64,000 bases of DNA from Planococcus citri (lineage: Eukaryota > Arthropoda > Insecta > Hemiptera > Pseudococcidae): positions 66,873,350-66,937,349 of the forward strand of contig NC_088680.1 in assembly GCF_950023065.1 (NCBI RefSeq), written 5' to 3'. The notes below the pieces were generated by a model that saw nothing but the letters and a program-made list of their open reading frames with translations, had not been told where the DNA came from and searched no databases. Each line of letters opens with the position of its first letter. The stretch's first letter is position 1. This document shows positions 36,401-47,178 of the stretch, piece by piece. A program made the position numbers and the translations under genes.

Positions 36401-38085
36401 AATCAATTGGTGGTATTTCTGATTCGCAGAATTTAAAAATCGTTCAAAACCAAATCGCCGTATTAAGTGGTAAGAAAACACGCACGCCTTTGGAGCAGGC
36501 CACATTACAGAAATTATTCAACGAACAGCAGAAAATCTTACTTTCCGGTAAGATAATTCCTACAGTTCCTGGTCAGAATACGCAAGGATTAACTTTCGTA
36601 AGTTTCACTCATATAAAAGCGTCTCCACGAAGGCAGCTTCTATTTTAATTCGGAATTTGAAACGTATTTCTAAAAAAATGATAATTTTTTCAGGTATCTA
36701 CCCCAGTTCGATTAGTTCCTCCGCCTACAACTCCGCCTAGTCCTCATCCACCCAGTACACCTCCTACTTGTAATAAAGCCACGTCGCCTTTACACGTTCA
36801 AGTAAGCGAAATTATAGCATATTTTGATGTATTTTTTTTTTATCGACTCCGATTAATTTACGTGTATTTTTAAACAGGTTGGTACCCAAACCACTTTGGA
36901 CGAACCTATTCCTCCGTTAGTTGTTCCTCCAGCAGTCGCATCGCTGCCGCCTCCAGCTCCTTGTTTACCTTTAGAGCCTATTTACAGCTCAGCTCCAACG
37001 TGTGTGACGAGCACAGCTACGTCGACGACACTACCTTATATTCCGGTAGCACCGCAGCCGGCTCCTGTATCGCCTCCGGTTCCTGTTTTACCGAAATTAA
37101 CTCCAACTAAACGAGCCTCTTTGTGAGTATACTTATCCATTTGTATGTATGTAGAAGGATTATTGTGGAATTTTTTCGTCATTAATTTGTGGATGGTGCG
37201 CAGGATTCACGAACAATTTGAAATTGACCAACGTGGAGCTACACAGCCCGATACACATTCACCGTTCAGTTCTACCAGCGACGCTTGCAAACGCTTGTTG
37301 AGGTATCATTGTTTGGATGAACCGATTCTGAGTGAAAAAGATTTGGAAAAGGCGGACGAAATATTCGAAGCTACGGCCAAGCACCTATTAGATAAAAACG
37401 CTCAGATGTTGAATAAATACAGCTATTTGATTTGTAAAGAGAGTATGGTAAGTTGAAGTAGTCGAATTATGAGCAAATGTGTTGTACGAGTTGTAAATTA
37501 ATGAATTTTTCTCCTCGTTTGATTACAGCGGGAAGTGCAAACTTCGGAATTAATTATGTTAGGACGTATGTTCGTGGCCGATGAAACGCAATCTCTAGAT
37601 CAAAGGAAGCAAGAGTTGATAGTGTCTTCAAATCCTTCCCCGCCTACGTGTTCGATTGCCAGTAAGTTGAAAATTTATTACCAACTGACTCGAAACTGGA
37701 AGCAAATTTAATTTACATTTTCGTGTTTGTTTACACAGCTCAAGTAGACGATTCGCCGTTTCCAGTACAGTTCAAAGATAGCGAAACGAATTCATCACCG
37801 ACAACCGAATCTAGTTCGTCTTCGGCTTGCCAACTCGACTCGTTTATCTCGTCGAATAACCACCAGACAGCGAACGATTCGAGTAACAGCGTTAATAAAC
37901 TTAAACGAGACTACGACGACGACGATTATTCGTCTCCGGAGATGAAATTTAACGCTGCGAAGAAGCACTGCCCGGATGACGAAGAAATCAACGCGCAGGT
38001 ACAAAGCGCCATCGACAGTATATTGAATCTTCAACGCAGCGATCCGGCTACAGACGAAGCTGTTCGAAGTATATTGCCTTCCTAG
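24463..38085 (+). CDS. BICRA: BICRA/GLTSCR1-like subunit of the non-canonical (GBAF) SWI/SNF complex, 18 exons, start codon not located
   Basis: Scaffold subunit of the BRD9-containing chromatin remodeller in the nucleus. Exons: 24463-24540, 24623-24745, 24832-24999, 25651-25800, 25898-25964, 26036-26187, 26707-26898, 26982-27336, 27422-27735, 28122-28196, 30814-30897, 30983-33670, 36430-36597, 36694-36801, 36878-37122, 37204-37447, 37529-37661, 37739-38085. Phases agree: 1896 codons plus stop. The family GLTSCR1 domain is read across exons 16-17: RLLRYHCLDEPILSEKDLEK, then ATAKHLLDKNAQMLNKYSYL and a LIMLGRMF block, matching human BICRA/BICRAL (LLKRTQAMLNKYR, MVMIDRMF). The tail QSAIDSILNLQ also matches human BICRA. 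The rest is Gln/Ser/Thr-rich and probably disordered, with a basic KKKKRK stretch in exon 8. Exon 12 (896 codons) is unusually long and CpG-rich. The first recognised exon has in-frame TGA TAG just upstream, so the ATG must be in an unseen 5' exon. Confidence 0.93.
25000..25650 (+). other. BICRA intron 3
   Basis: 651 bp from GTATAC to ACACAG, AT-rich with T runs. An in-phase open stretch just before the acceptor encodes an acidic DEDFDFIDGF sequence, but nothing marks it as exon. Confidence 0.6.
26188..26706 (+). other. BICRA intron 6
   Basis: 519 bp from GTACGT to TTTTCAG. Unique sequence without recognisable element; short ORFs only. Confidence 0.6.
27736..28121 (+). other. BICRA intron 9
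   Basis: 386 bp from GTAATT to TTTTTCAG, unique AT-rich sequence. The reading frame of exon 9 runs on for 41 codons into it, so intron retention would give a short truncated tail. Confidence 0.6.
28197..30813 (+). repeat. BICRA intron 10 with degenerate dispersed repeats
   Basis: 2.6-kb intron (GTAAAA to TTTACAG). Between about 28540 and 29560 it carries decayed units with CTGGAGCCTCC and TTTCTCCAGAAGG. These are the inverse-orientation relatives of the 143-bp satellite in the LZTR1 intron. The remainder (29600-30800) is anonymous with short G runs. Confidence 0.6.
31240..32400 (+). repeat. Coding peptide repeat in BICRA exon 12 (roughly 12 or more degenerate copies)
   Basis: The protein cycles through a 20-35 residue unit built on a [ST]EQQxxRxQI[VI]TNVP-like core. 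Examples: SEQQRVQIVTA, TEQQNHLQILTSVPS, HQNRMEIISNVPSG, KNRIQVIPN, LNEQNRYQLIANPP, NEQRIQITSE, NQNRFHVISN, EEQNRIIVASS, EEQRKIHIFTNVP. The alternating hydrophobic pattern after the Arg suggests short beta strands in otherwise Gln-rich chain. I know no such repeat in vertebrate BICRA. Confidence 0.75.
33671..33855 (+). repeat. Fivefold tandem duplication of the exon 12 end and its 5' splice site
   Basis: A 37-bp unit (exon tail CTCCGCAAAAGCAAC plus donor GTAAGGGTAGATTC) is repeated so that near-identical donors begin at 33671, 33708, 33745, 33782 and 33819. The sites read CAG, CCG, CCG, CAG, CAG before GTAAGG. Only the first donor joins exon 13 in frame (phase 0). 37 is not a multiple of three, and a TGA follows in the exon frame at 33725-33727, so use of later donors would frameshift or truncate. 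Confidence 0.95.
33856..36429 (+). repeat. BICRA intron 12 filled with a degenerate tandem repeat of about 133-142 bp
   Basis: The anchor TATCAAAATGGGTT recurs at roughly 34406, 34548, 34680, 34833, 34987, 35100, 35324, 35457, 35590, 35723, 35864, 35986, 36119 and 36251; spacing of 132-133 bp is commonest. Units also share AATTTCGCGAGGAATTCAAA and a TTTGAGCAATTTTGAAGAA block. The copies are much more diverged than those in the LZTR1 intron. The intron ends at GATTCGCAG before 36430. Confidence 0.85.
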
Positions 38086-39420
38086 CAGGAAATGATACAG
38101 ATATTCTTGGAATATATTTCAAATAACTCGTAATGTATGTGCATCGTGATCGTCGACTCGTGAAACGGTGGGCATTGCGAAATATGTGTTTGTATTTTTT
38201 TTTTCTTTTTTTTTGAAAAAAAAACTTTTATTATTATTATTGTTATTATTAAAGGTAAGATCGGACGATCAAATTTTGCTCGTATTCGTTTCACTTTTTA
38301 ATCTATTATTTATTTTAATGTAGTCAGATTTGCATTTTATTTGATCACGATCGACGTTTCCGGTGTCGAGTGTTGTAAAAGTTTTTGTTTTTATGTTCCT
38401 TTGATATTTCGAACGGTTTCGTAGTTCGAATACCTCTATACAGATTGAGATATCGTTTACGATGAAAATTTGATCGTCTCTATGTGCCTTTCGTGGACAA
38501 TTGTTACCATGCTTTTAAGTAATAACGTTCGCCGTGATAAAAGTATTAATTTGTATGATTTTCAAATTGAAACCGATACAGATTAATTTTTTTATTAGGT
38601 TTTTTTTCTTTTTCCCCCTTTTTTTTGTATGTGTTTTCATTGGAAATTTTCAAAACTTTTTTTTTTCGTATGTTTTTTGGTAATGGAAAATCGTATCAAT
38701 TTTAGTGATTTTTTTTTTTTTCGTTAGATTGTAAGCTCATCCCACTTTTATGTTTTTTTCGAATTTGATTGAACCCACTTTTTTTTTTTTGGTCAGTTCT
38801 CAGGAATATTACTTATCAATATCGAGTATGTTTAACTCTTAAGTGAATGTTTCGCCGCTTTTTATTTTACATAATAACTGTTTTTGTTGATGGGAATTTC
38901 GAAAATATCGCGTCGACGACGGTGAGCTTCCTTCTGATTCGCCATCAAACTATACTGTATTCCTTTTGTTTCAGTTTCAAAACGTTAACGCGAGTAAAAA
39001 AAGAATGAATGGAGCGTGTCGAAATTTCTCAATCCAGTCGCGATTTAAAATACAAATTCTGGTTTTCCAGTTCGACTCGCCTCGTGTGCCATATTCGTAA
39101 TCGGTTGTTGGGTTGTGGTTTTTTTTGGTTCTTGCTGGTCAGGAAAGCACGTTGATCGTGCTTCGGTGTATGCGTAATTTTTTTTACAATGGTCGAGTGA
39201 AAAAACTGACGATGATCTCAAAATTATTCGTTCCTGCAGCTTTTTACGGTACCTAAACTCTGGAAAAAAGGAAATGTAGACGATGGGATGGATTACCACA
39301 GGAGATTACAACGCTTTCTGGAATAATTTTTAAATTACTGGAGGGTGCGGATCTGCTCGAAAATGGAGGAAATTGATTCGGGGAGTCGATTTTAAAGAGA
39401 TAGATGCGGGGATAGACGAA
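38086..39420 (+). other. BICRA 3' UTR and flank
   Basis: After the TAG stop the sequence stays relatively complex (CG-containing words such as GTCGACTCGTG) to about 39300, consistent with a long 3' UTR. It then turns into simple repeat. A polyadenylation site is not obvious here, so the UTR may continue further. Confidence 0.45.
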
Positions 39421-39429
39421 GTATTGGGT

Positions 39430-41470
39430 GATTTTTTTTCCTAATTTCAGACTCTGTTGTAAAAAGTATCACATTTTAGCCAAAAAGTACCGAAAAGTCT
39501 CGTTTCTTGGCCGAAAAATTGAAAAAAATTGTCGGTCTTGCTTTTTGCTAAAAATTATCGAAGTTCTCGGTTTTTTACTGGAAGTTTTAAAAAGTTCTTT
39601 TTCCCAAAAATTGTCCAAAGATCTCACATTTTTCAAAAATTACAAAGAAATGTGAGTAGTTCTTTTTCCAAATAAAAAAACTCACTTTTCTAAAAAATTG
39701 TGAAAAAATGTAATTTCTTTTGTCAATTGCTAAAAATTGATGTTTTTTTAGTAAAATCGTCAAATTTTTGCTTTTTGAAAAAATTTTTTTGTTTCCGAAG
39801 TTTTTCACTTTTTTTCAAATAATGTAGAAAATTCTCGTATTTTAACAAAATGGTTGAAAATTGTCGTTTTTTTAAAAAAGAATTCCATAAAATTTTGATT
39901 TTTTCTAAAAATTGTCCAAAAATCTCACATTTTGCCAAAGTTTTTGCAAAAAATTCTAGCTTTTTAGCATTTTTTTTTTTTTTTTTTTTTTGCTTGAAAT
40001 TTGTCTTCACCAAGAAATTTTTTTTCCTAAAAAATCAAAAAAACTCACTTTTCTAAAAAATTGCGAAAAAATGTAATTTCTTTTGTCAATTACTAAAAAT
40101 TGATGTTTTTTAGTAAAATCGTCAAATTTTTGCTTTTCAAAAAATTTTCTTTTGTTTCGGAAGTTTTTCACTTTTTTTCAAATAAGTATTGTAGATAATT
40201 CTCGTATTTTAACAAAATGGTTGAAAATTGTCTTTTTTTTTTCAAAAAGTTCCATAAAATTCTGTTTTTTCTAAAAATTCAAAATTGTCCAAAAATCTTG
40301 CATTTTGCCAAAGTTTTTGCAAAAAATTCTAGTTTTTTAGGAATTTTTTTTTGCTCAAAATTGTCTTTAAAGAAATTTTGTTTTTGTTTTCCTAAAAAAA
40401 TGAAAAAAGCTCACTTTTTGAAGAAATTGCGAAAAAATGGAATTTCTTTGTCAATAATTTCCAAAAGTTCATGTTTTTTAGTATAATTGTCAAATTTTTG
40501 CTTTTTGAAAAAATATTTGTTGTTTCTCAAGTTTTTCACTTATTTTTCAGAAAATTGTTATTTTTTTCAAGTTCCAAAAAGTTTTACTTTTTTCTAAAAA
40601 TTGTTCAAAAATCTGTCATTTTATCAAAGCTTACAGAAAATTCTAGCTTTTTAGCAATTTTTTTTGCTTAAAACTGTCAAAAATTACAAAAAAATAAAAA
40701 AAACTCACTTTTTTTCAAGATTTAAAAATTCTAAAAAAAATTTGTATTAACAAAATTGTTGACAGTTGTGGTTTTTTTTCAAAAATGTACAAAATATCTC
40801 ACTGTTTTGAAAAGTTGTCCGAAAGTCCCATTTTTTTTTTGCTAAAAAATTCCAAAAAGTCTCGCTTTTTAACCAAAAAATCTTATCTTCACCAATAATT
40901 GTGAAAACAGTTTTTTTTGCCAGTTAATTGCCAAAAACTTCCACTTTTCACCAAAATTTTCAGTTTTTCTTTTTGTTAAAAATTGTCAAGAATTTTCGGT
41001 TTTTCGAATAAAAATCCAAAAAGTTTCAAGCAAGGTAATTTTTTCTAAAAATTGTCCAAAATTCCAAAAGTGTCGCTTTTTGCCAAAAATTTTAAAATAA
41101 TTGCTAAAAATGAATTTTTTTCCAAATAAATTCCAAAAATTGCCAATTTTTGCTAAAATAATCAAATTTTTGGTTTAAAAAAGAATCTTATCAAATTGAA
41201 AAAATTTTGTTTTTTTCAAAAATTTTCGAAAATCTTTGTATGTTTGGCAGAAATTGGCAAATTATTGTCAAAAACTGCTTTTTGCCAAGAATTGTAGAAA
41301 ATTCTCGCTTTTCAACAAAACTTAAGAATATCGTTTTTTTTTTTTCAATTTATTTATTTTAAAAAGCTTACTTATTTTTATTCAAAAATTGTCCAAAAGT
41401 CTTGTTTTTTGCCAAAAATTGTCAGAAATTCTCATTTCGTTGCTAAAAAAATGTCAAATATATATATATT
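39430..41470. repeat. Simple degenerate repeat field with a tandem unit of about 365 bp
   Basis: Runs of TTGCCAAAAATTGTC / TCTCGCTTTTT fill this stretch. Within it a longer unit of about 362-370 bp is repeated: AGTAAAATCGTCAAATTTTTG at 39750 and 40112, and a diverged copy near 40481, each followed by TTTCGGAAGTTTTTCAC-like and TTTTGCCAAAGTTTTTGC-like blocks. Apparent ORFs are low-complexity (Phe/Lys/Leu). The same motif style is seen in LZTR1 intron 11 near 16700-17200. Confidence 0.75.
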
Positions 41471-42317
41471 ATTTTTTAATTAAAATGTAAAACTCGTACT
41501 TAGTTTAACCTTTCAAAATTGATTATTTTTTCGGTTTTTTGGTTACTTTCTGGCTACTTTTTCAAATCTTCGAATTAATAACAATTGATATGTCACTCCA
41601 TTTTTGAATTTGATCAAAATTGTAGACCTTTATGCCCCTCGAAGGTGTTGAAATCCTATTTTTAAAATTGCTTTGTTGAAAAGATGATGAAAAAGTGCTG
41701 TAATTTTTCAAATTTTGAAATATCAACCTTGAATTTATTTAGTGATTTTGAAAAGCTTAGATTTTTTTGCGAAAGTTTCATTGTGAGGTATTTGGAATTT
41801 AAGAATTGATTCTGATTCTTCAAAGTATTTTATTTTAAACCCCGCGAGCAGATTTGGTCCAAGTTTAGCCAGTCTCGAGATGAGAGTGGTCTAAATTTGG
41901 CAGATTTGCAAAAAAAAATCGCCAATGTGTAAGAATCAAACTTCCTTCCCTCTCTTCATCATCATAAAATATTAAAATAAAAATTATGTTGAACTTGAAA
42001 TTAATTTTTAAAATTGCATTTATTGTGGAAATTTGCCCACGTCAGCAATTCAGATTTCAATTCACTTCCAGAAATATTTCGATGTTGTTTCTCGTTCCTT
42101 TTTAGACATTCACTTCAGAGATACGTTTTAAATTGAATCGACGGTTATTTTATTCTTTTTTTTCCTTCTTTTATTTCGAATACATCGTATTTTTACCAAT
42201 TGGCTAATTTACTACGCGAATAGTAAATTTAGCATGCATTTCGGTCGTTCCTTTATGATTTTACAATTTTACTTTTAGATTTATTTTTGTTTTTATGTTT
42301 AAGATTGTGAATCTCTG

Positions 42318-42349
<32 letters not shown>

Positions 42350-44091
42350 CGTGCATCACAAACAAAGTTACTCGTTGATAAAACGATGGCTGACAAAATA
42401 TTCGAAACTTGAAGCTAAATTTATATTATTGTTGATTTAATCGTGTACTTATGGATGATTTCGAAATGAAATTGAAACTATTTGGTTTTCTTTTTTAATG
42501 TTATTGTTGATGAGAAAGTTTTGATAACTTTTATTATTATTACGAATATTATTATGTGTACTATGGTGTATTATGTAGAGGTAGGAATGTATTTTGCTAT
42601 ATTTTTCTTCGTTCTAATGTTGTAGGTATTTTTTTGTGATGTTACTCGACTTTATCGAAACCGGTTTTATCAGAATTTTTTTCCTTTTATTTTTATTTAT
42701 GATTTTTTTTTTTTAAATCCTTAATTATTTTAAATAATTTTTTTTTTTGCAACGTGGGATAGCACTCGAAACGTAAGCTAAATATTATAGTATTATGATT
42801 TTTTTGTTTGTTTGTTTTTTTTTTCTTTGCACGCGTGCGCGAATTAGTATTCTAGATTGATAAACTTACAAGTACATATATATGGACAATGACTGCGAAT
42901 TGTATGATTTTTGTAGGACTGTGCAAAATGGCTAAATTAATAATAGTAAAACGGCTAGTCTTTCTTTTGTTTGTTATTATTATTTTATTATACTATGTAT
43001 TTTAATTTTTAACCCGAATTTTATTTGCCCCACAATGTCAAAGATTGTATTTTATGCTGAGTCAGTCGTTTTTTTTTTTACCGCGATGGTCTTCTGTGGC
43101 CATCATCGTTGAATTAATAAGTATTGAAACAATTCGAACGTGTGAGCTTTGGCACATTAATTTCATTGAGCTTTGTTTTAGTAGTTAAACTATGTAGTAA
43201 TGTATTTTATGATTTTATAAATCAAAAAATATCAAATATTTCGTATACATTTTTCTGTGATAAATAATTTAAAAATCAAAATTTAATCGCGAAGCTTTCA
43301 CCACAGGACCAGATTTTTATCTAGATGTACTCTACGCTTTACGAATAATTTTTTTTTTTTGTTTGTTTTCTTTCACATTCCTCTCGAGATTATATCTACA
43401 TACAAGTTTGAGTATTTCGCGCAAATGTCGACTATCAAGTACCTAATAATATTAGTGGTGTAAACTGTACTCAGAATATGTTTTTTTTCTATCCGTAAGA
43501 GCATTTTTTTTTTTCAATAGTGCCTTACTCGTATTATTTCGCTTTTAATTTCATTTGGTTGTTACGCATGTTAAATAATATTTCAATGCTGAAATACATA
43601 CAATCAAATTCCAATAAAAAAAAATATGTTAATGTAATAGCAATACTATACACTTTTAATGTTACGTTTACGTATGCAAACATATGTATTTACAAAACCA
43701 CTCGATGTGGTGTTTTTTTTCTTTTTTTTTTTTTTTTAAATTTCGTAATGGAAATTGAGCGTTAGGTTGTGAATGTAACTTTGAGGTAAGATCTCATGTT
43801 TTGCGTTTTATTCCTTTTATTTTACTTTTTTTTTCTTCTTCTTCATTATTTTCATGTGTGTGGTATTTGTATACTTTATACTGGTGTACTTGTACCGAGT
43901 AAATTTTGTAAATTGTACCTAAATGAACACTTTGTAATTTGAATTTTTCTTTTTGTCGAATATTATACATAAAAATATTTTTTTAATTATGTTAAGTGTA
44001 TTTTCTTATGTTTAAATTGCTTGTGTGTAAAAATATTGTAAAAATTTTGATTACTAAAATGAAATTAACATGTTGATAATATCTGGTGGTT
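41471..44091. other. AT-rich DNA between the repeat field and the minus-strand last exon
   Basis: More complex sequence with T runs (for example 42319-42346) and no coding potential. Plus-strand AATAAA at 43613-43618 could be a distal BICRA polyadenylation signal if the 3' UTR extends through here. I see nothing else. Confidence 0.45.
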
Positions 44092-44097
44092 TTTATT
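44092..44097 (-). terminator. Polyadenylation signal AATAAA of the minus-strand gene at 44140
   Basis: On the minus strand AATAAA lies about 45 nt after the TAA stop of the exon at 44140-44210, followed by A/T-rich sequence. It supports that exon as a genuine gene end. Confidence 0.55.
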
Positions 44098-44139
44098 GTG
44101 TTATTGGTTTTGGAAGATGATTGGATTCGTTCGAAGTGC

Positions 44140-44210
44140 TTATTCGTTTATTACATCGAAATTTGGTACTTCTCCTACGAACACGTCTGGTAAAATTTTC
44201 TCTTCGATGG
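44140..44210 (-). CDS. Last coding exon of an unidentified minus-strand gene (partial)
   Basis: The minus strand has an acceptor (TTTTTCAG) at 44211, then 71 nt in phase 1 reading IEEKILPDVFVGEVPNFDV and ending INE-stop at 44140. A close AATAAA follows. The short acidic tail is typical of a protein C-terminus, but I do not recognise the family. Upstream exons should lie to the right, yet none could be assigned between here and the repeat fields. They may sit beyond 64000 or be among the small islands after 47.2 kb. It converges with BICRA. Confidence 0.5.
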
Positions 44211-44815
44211 CTGAAAAATGAAAAATTATGATTGTTAAAATTACAGAGGGTTGAAAAATTTCTGGAATTAAATGCTGAAAAATAAAAAGAGCTTCATTTT
44301 TTTCGAGTTTATGATATGATTGCCAATTGGTGGTGGATTTGAGCTGCTCGAAATCTATGAAAATGGATCTCCAAGATCCTAAGACAAATTATATGCGCAG
44401 TCTCATCAAAACTTCTATTGACTTATCTTTTTTTTGTGAAAAAAGCGACCTCCTGGCGCAAAACCCGTTTCCTCTTTTTCTCTGTTGAAATCCAAAATTT
44501 TGATTTTTGTTTCAAGGGATGATATCAAGGATGAAAGGGGAGAATGCTTTTGAAACCAACTTGTAAAAAAAATGGAGAAGAATATGAGAAATCTACAAGC
44601 AGGTTATTCAAGGTCACCCTCCTGGTGCAGAAGCCCACTTTCAAAATGAGGATATTTCCCGATTCAGAAACGTGGAAATTTTGTTCAGTACTCTTAATAA
44701 ACTGTAATTCGATGCCCGCCCATGTTGCATTTTTCTAAATTTTGGGTCTTGGGTGCCTTTTTGGAGACTCAATTTTGGTGTTAAGTTTCAACAGGTTTGA
44801 GATGAGGCAGATAAA
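44211..44815. other. Unassigned DNA, presumably intron of the minus-strand gene
   Basis: AT-rich without repeats or exons that I can support. The 64-codon ORF at 44544-44738 (plus) has no recognisable domain or splice context. Confidence 0.4.
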
Positions 44816-46190
44816 TGGCATTGTGGAAGTCAGACTGACGAGTGAATGACCTTCAGAGGTCTGCCAGAAGGACAGACGATCTTTAGGAATCAACAGGTAA
44901 TATGACCTTGAGAGGTCAGACAGACTGGTAAATAGCAGTCAGGTGACCCTGAGAAGTCAAACAGATGGGTCAATGACCATTAGTATAGCTAGACAGAAGG
45001 GCGACCACGAAAAAAGTAGACAGATGGAAACGACCTCTTGAGACATCAATGTGACCTTGAAAGGGCAGACAGATCACCTTGACCCGTGAGAGGTCGGACA
45101 GAAAGGTCAATGACCTTAAAAGGTCAGACACCCTAGAAAAAATAGGAAGTTGGGCCAATGACCTCAAGATGCCGACAAGGCAGACAGATGGCCTTGACCC
45201 TTGAGAAGTCAGATACAGGGTCAATGACCTCAACAGGTCAGAACCTAGAACAGCTAGGAATTTGGGTCAATTACCTTGAAAGGCCATCCAGGCAGACAGA
45301 TGACATTGACCCTTGAGAAGTCAGACACATGGTCAATGACCTTAACAGGTCAGACACCCTAGAAAAGCTAAGAACTTGGATCAATGACCTTAAAAGACCG
45401 GCCAGGCAGACAGATGGCGTTGACCCTCGAGAAGTCAGACACAGGGTCAATGACCTTGAAAGACAGACAGACAGACAGACAGATGGCATTGACCCTTGAT
45501 CTGACAGAAGGACAGACGATCTTTAGGGATCAACAGGTAAATGACCTTGAGAGGTCAGACAGACTAGTAAATAGCGGTCAGGTGACCCTGAGAAGTCAAA
45601 CAGATGAGTCAATGACCATTAGTATAGCTAGACAGAAGGGCGACCACGAAAAAAGTAGACTGATGGAAACGACCTTTTGAGACATCAATGTGACCTTGAG
45701 AGGGAAGACAGATGATTTTGACCCGTGAGAGGTCGGACAGAAAGGTCAATGACCTTAAAAGGTCAGACACCTTGGAAAAGCTAGGAAGTGGGGACAATGA
45801 CATTGAGAGGCCAGCACGACAGACATATGACATTGACCCTTGAGAAGTCAGATACAGGGTCAATGACCTTAACATGTCAGACAACCTAGAAAAGCTAGGA
45901 ATTTGGGCCAATGACATTGAAAAGCCATCCAGGCAGACAGATGGACTTTACCCTTGAGAAGTCAGATACAGGGTCAATGACCTTAACATGTCAGACAACC
46001 TAGAAAAGCTAGGAATTTGTGCCAATGACCTTGAAAAGCCATCCAGGCAGACAGATGGCATTGACCCTCGAGAAGTCAGACACAGGGTCAATGATCTTAG
46101 CAGGTCAGACACCCTAGAAAAGCTAGAAAATTGGGTCAATGACCTTAAGAGGCCAGCCGGACAGACAAATGTCTTATGTACAGAAGTCAG
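44816..46190. repeat. AGGTCA-rich minisatellite with a 640-bp higher-order duplication
   Basis: Degenerate units of about 40-70 bp built from AGGTCAGACAGA, GGTCAATGACCTT and TTGACCCTTGAGAAGTCAGA. A block from about 44866 is duplicated at 45506 (offset 640 bp), sharing for example AGTATAGCTAGACAGAAGGG. I count about 25 perfect AGGTCA/TGACCT hexamers and at least six TGACCTTGA nonamers. ORFs here are repeat artefacts. Confidence 0.9.
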
Positions 46191-46197
46191 ACAGAAA

Positions 46198-47178
46198 CAC
46201 CAGATTCGGAATCAGCGACCTCAAATTAGTCAGAAACGACCTTTTACTCGATTTTTTTTGGAATTCAAAAAAATCCAAAAAATGCAAAGGGATTAGTTCA
46301 TGCACTGTTTGGGGCAAAAAACCTTTTTGTTGCAAATTGAGTCGAAATTTGGGTTACGAGGGTTTTTTTGGGACGATGAGTTTATTTCCGAAGTCAGATT
46401 TCCGCCATAACGCTTCCTTCTATCCGAAACGATTCATTTTTATGCTCAAAAATGAACCAGAAAAAAGTTACAATCGAATTTTGGATTTTTTATGGCGTAT
46501 TTTGACTAATTTGAGGTCGCTGATTTCGAATATAACGTCAAAAATGATCCTGGATTTTTAGATCACGAGATAATCGCCCATATCCCATGAAGGAGAGGCG
46601 AGCGCTGAAATTGGACACCAGATTCGGAATCGGCGACCTCAAATTAGTCGAAAACGACCCTTTACTCGATATTTTTGGAAATCAAAAAAATCCAAAAATT
46701 ACAAAGGGGTACGTTCATACATTTTTTTGGGAAAAAACCTTTTTGTCGCCAATCGAGTTAAAAATTGAGTTAGTGGGGGTTTTTTGGGACGGCGAATTCA
46801 TTTCCAGTATCAGATTGCCCTCACGATGCCTCCTTCTACTGAAAATTTGCCATTTTTTGGACTCAAAATGAGCTAGAAAAAAGTTATTAAATTTTGCAAT
46901 TTTAATGACGTGTTCTGACTAATTCGAGCACGCTGAATCCAAAAATGACGTTTGTTTTGCGATCGGACTCGTATTCGGCGAAATATTTGCAATTTCTGGC
47001 TAAAGAAAACGCCTACGACAAAAATGGACACCAAATTCGGACTCGGCTTGCTCAAATTAGTCAAAAACGACCCTTTACTTGATTTTTTTGAAATTCAAAA
47101 AAATCCAAAAAATCCAAAGGGGCACGTTCATACATTTTTTTGGGAAAAAAAACTTTTTGTCGCCAATTGAACTGAAAT
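46198..47178. repeat. Tandem repeat of about 415 bp, two full copies and a truncated third
   Basis: Copies begin at about 46198, 46616 and 47028 with CACCAGATTCGGAATC or a close variant. They share CTCAAATTAGTC, CGACC(C)TTTTACTCG and TCATACATTTTTTTGGG blocks. The third copy stops abruptly about 150 bp in, at 47178, where unrelated sequence starts. No coding function; the ORFs follow the repeat frame. Confidence 0.9.

Noticed and set aside
39428..40671. Phe/Lys-rich ORFs around the T-rich repeats
   Set aside because: Products of homopolymer repeats, with no domain and no start or splice context.
45384..46296. ORFs with repeated DRQTDRQM / SLTLYLTSQGS peptides
   Set aside because: Translations of the AGGTCA minisatellite in both directions; frame and sequence drift with the DNA unit.
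44816..47178. Possible CRISPR-like array
   Set aside because: Units are contiguous and degenerate, without unique spacers of constant length, and the DNA is eukaryotic.
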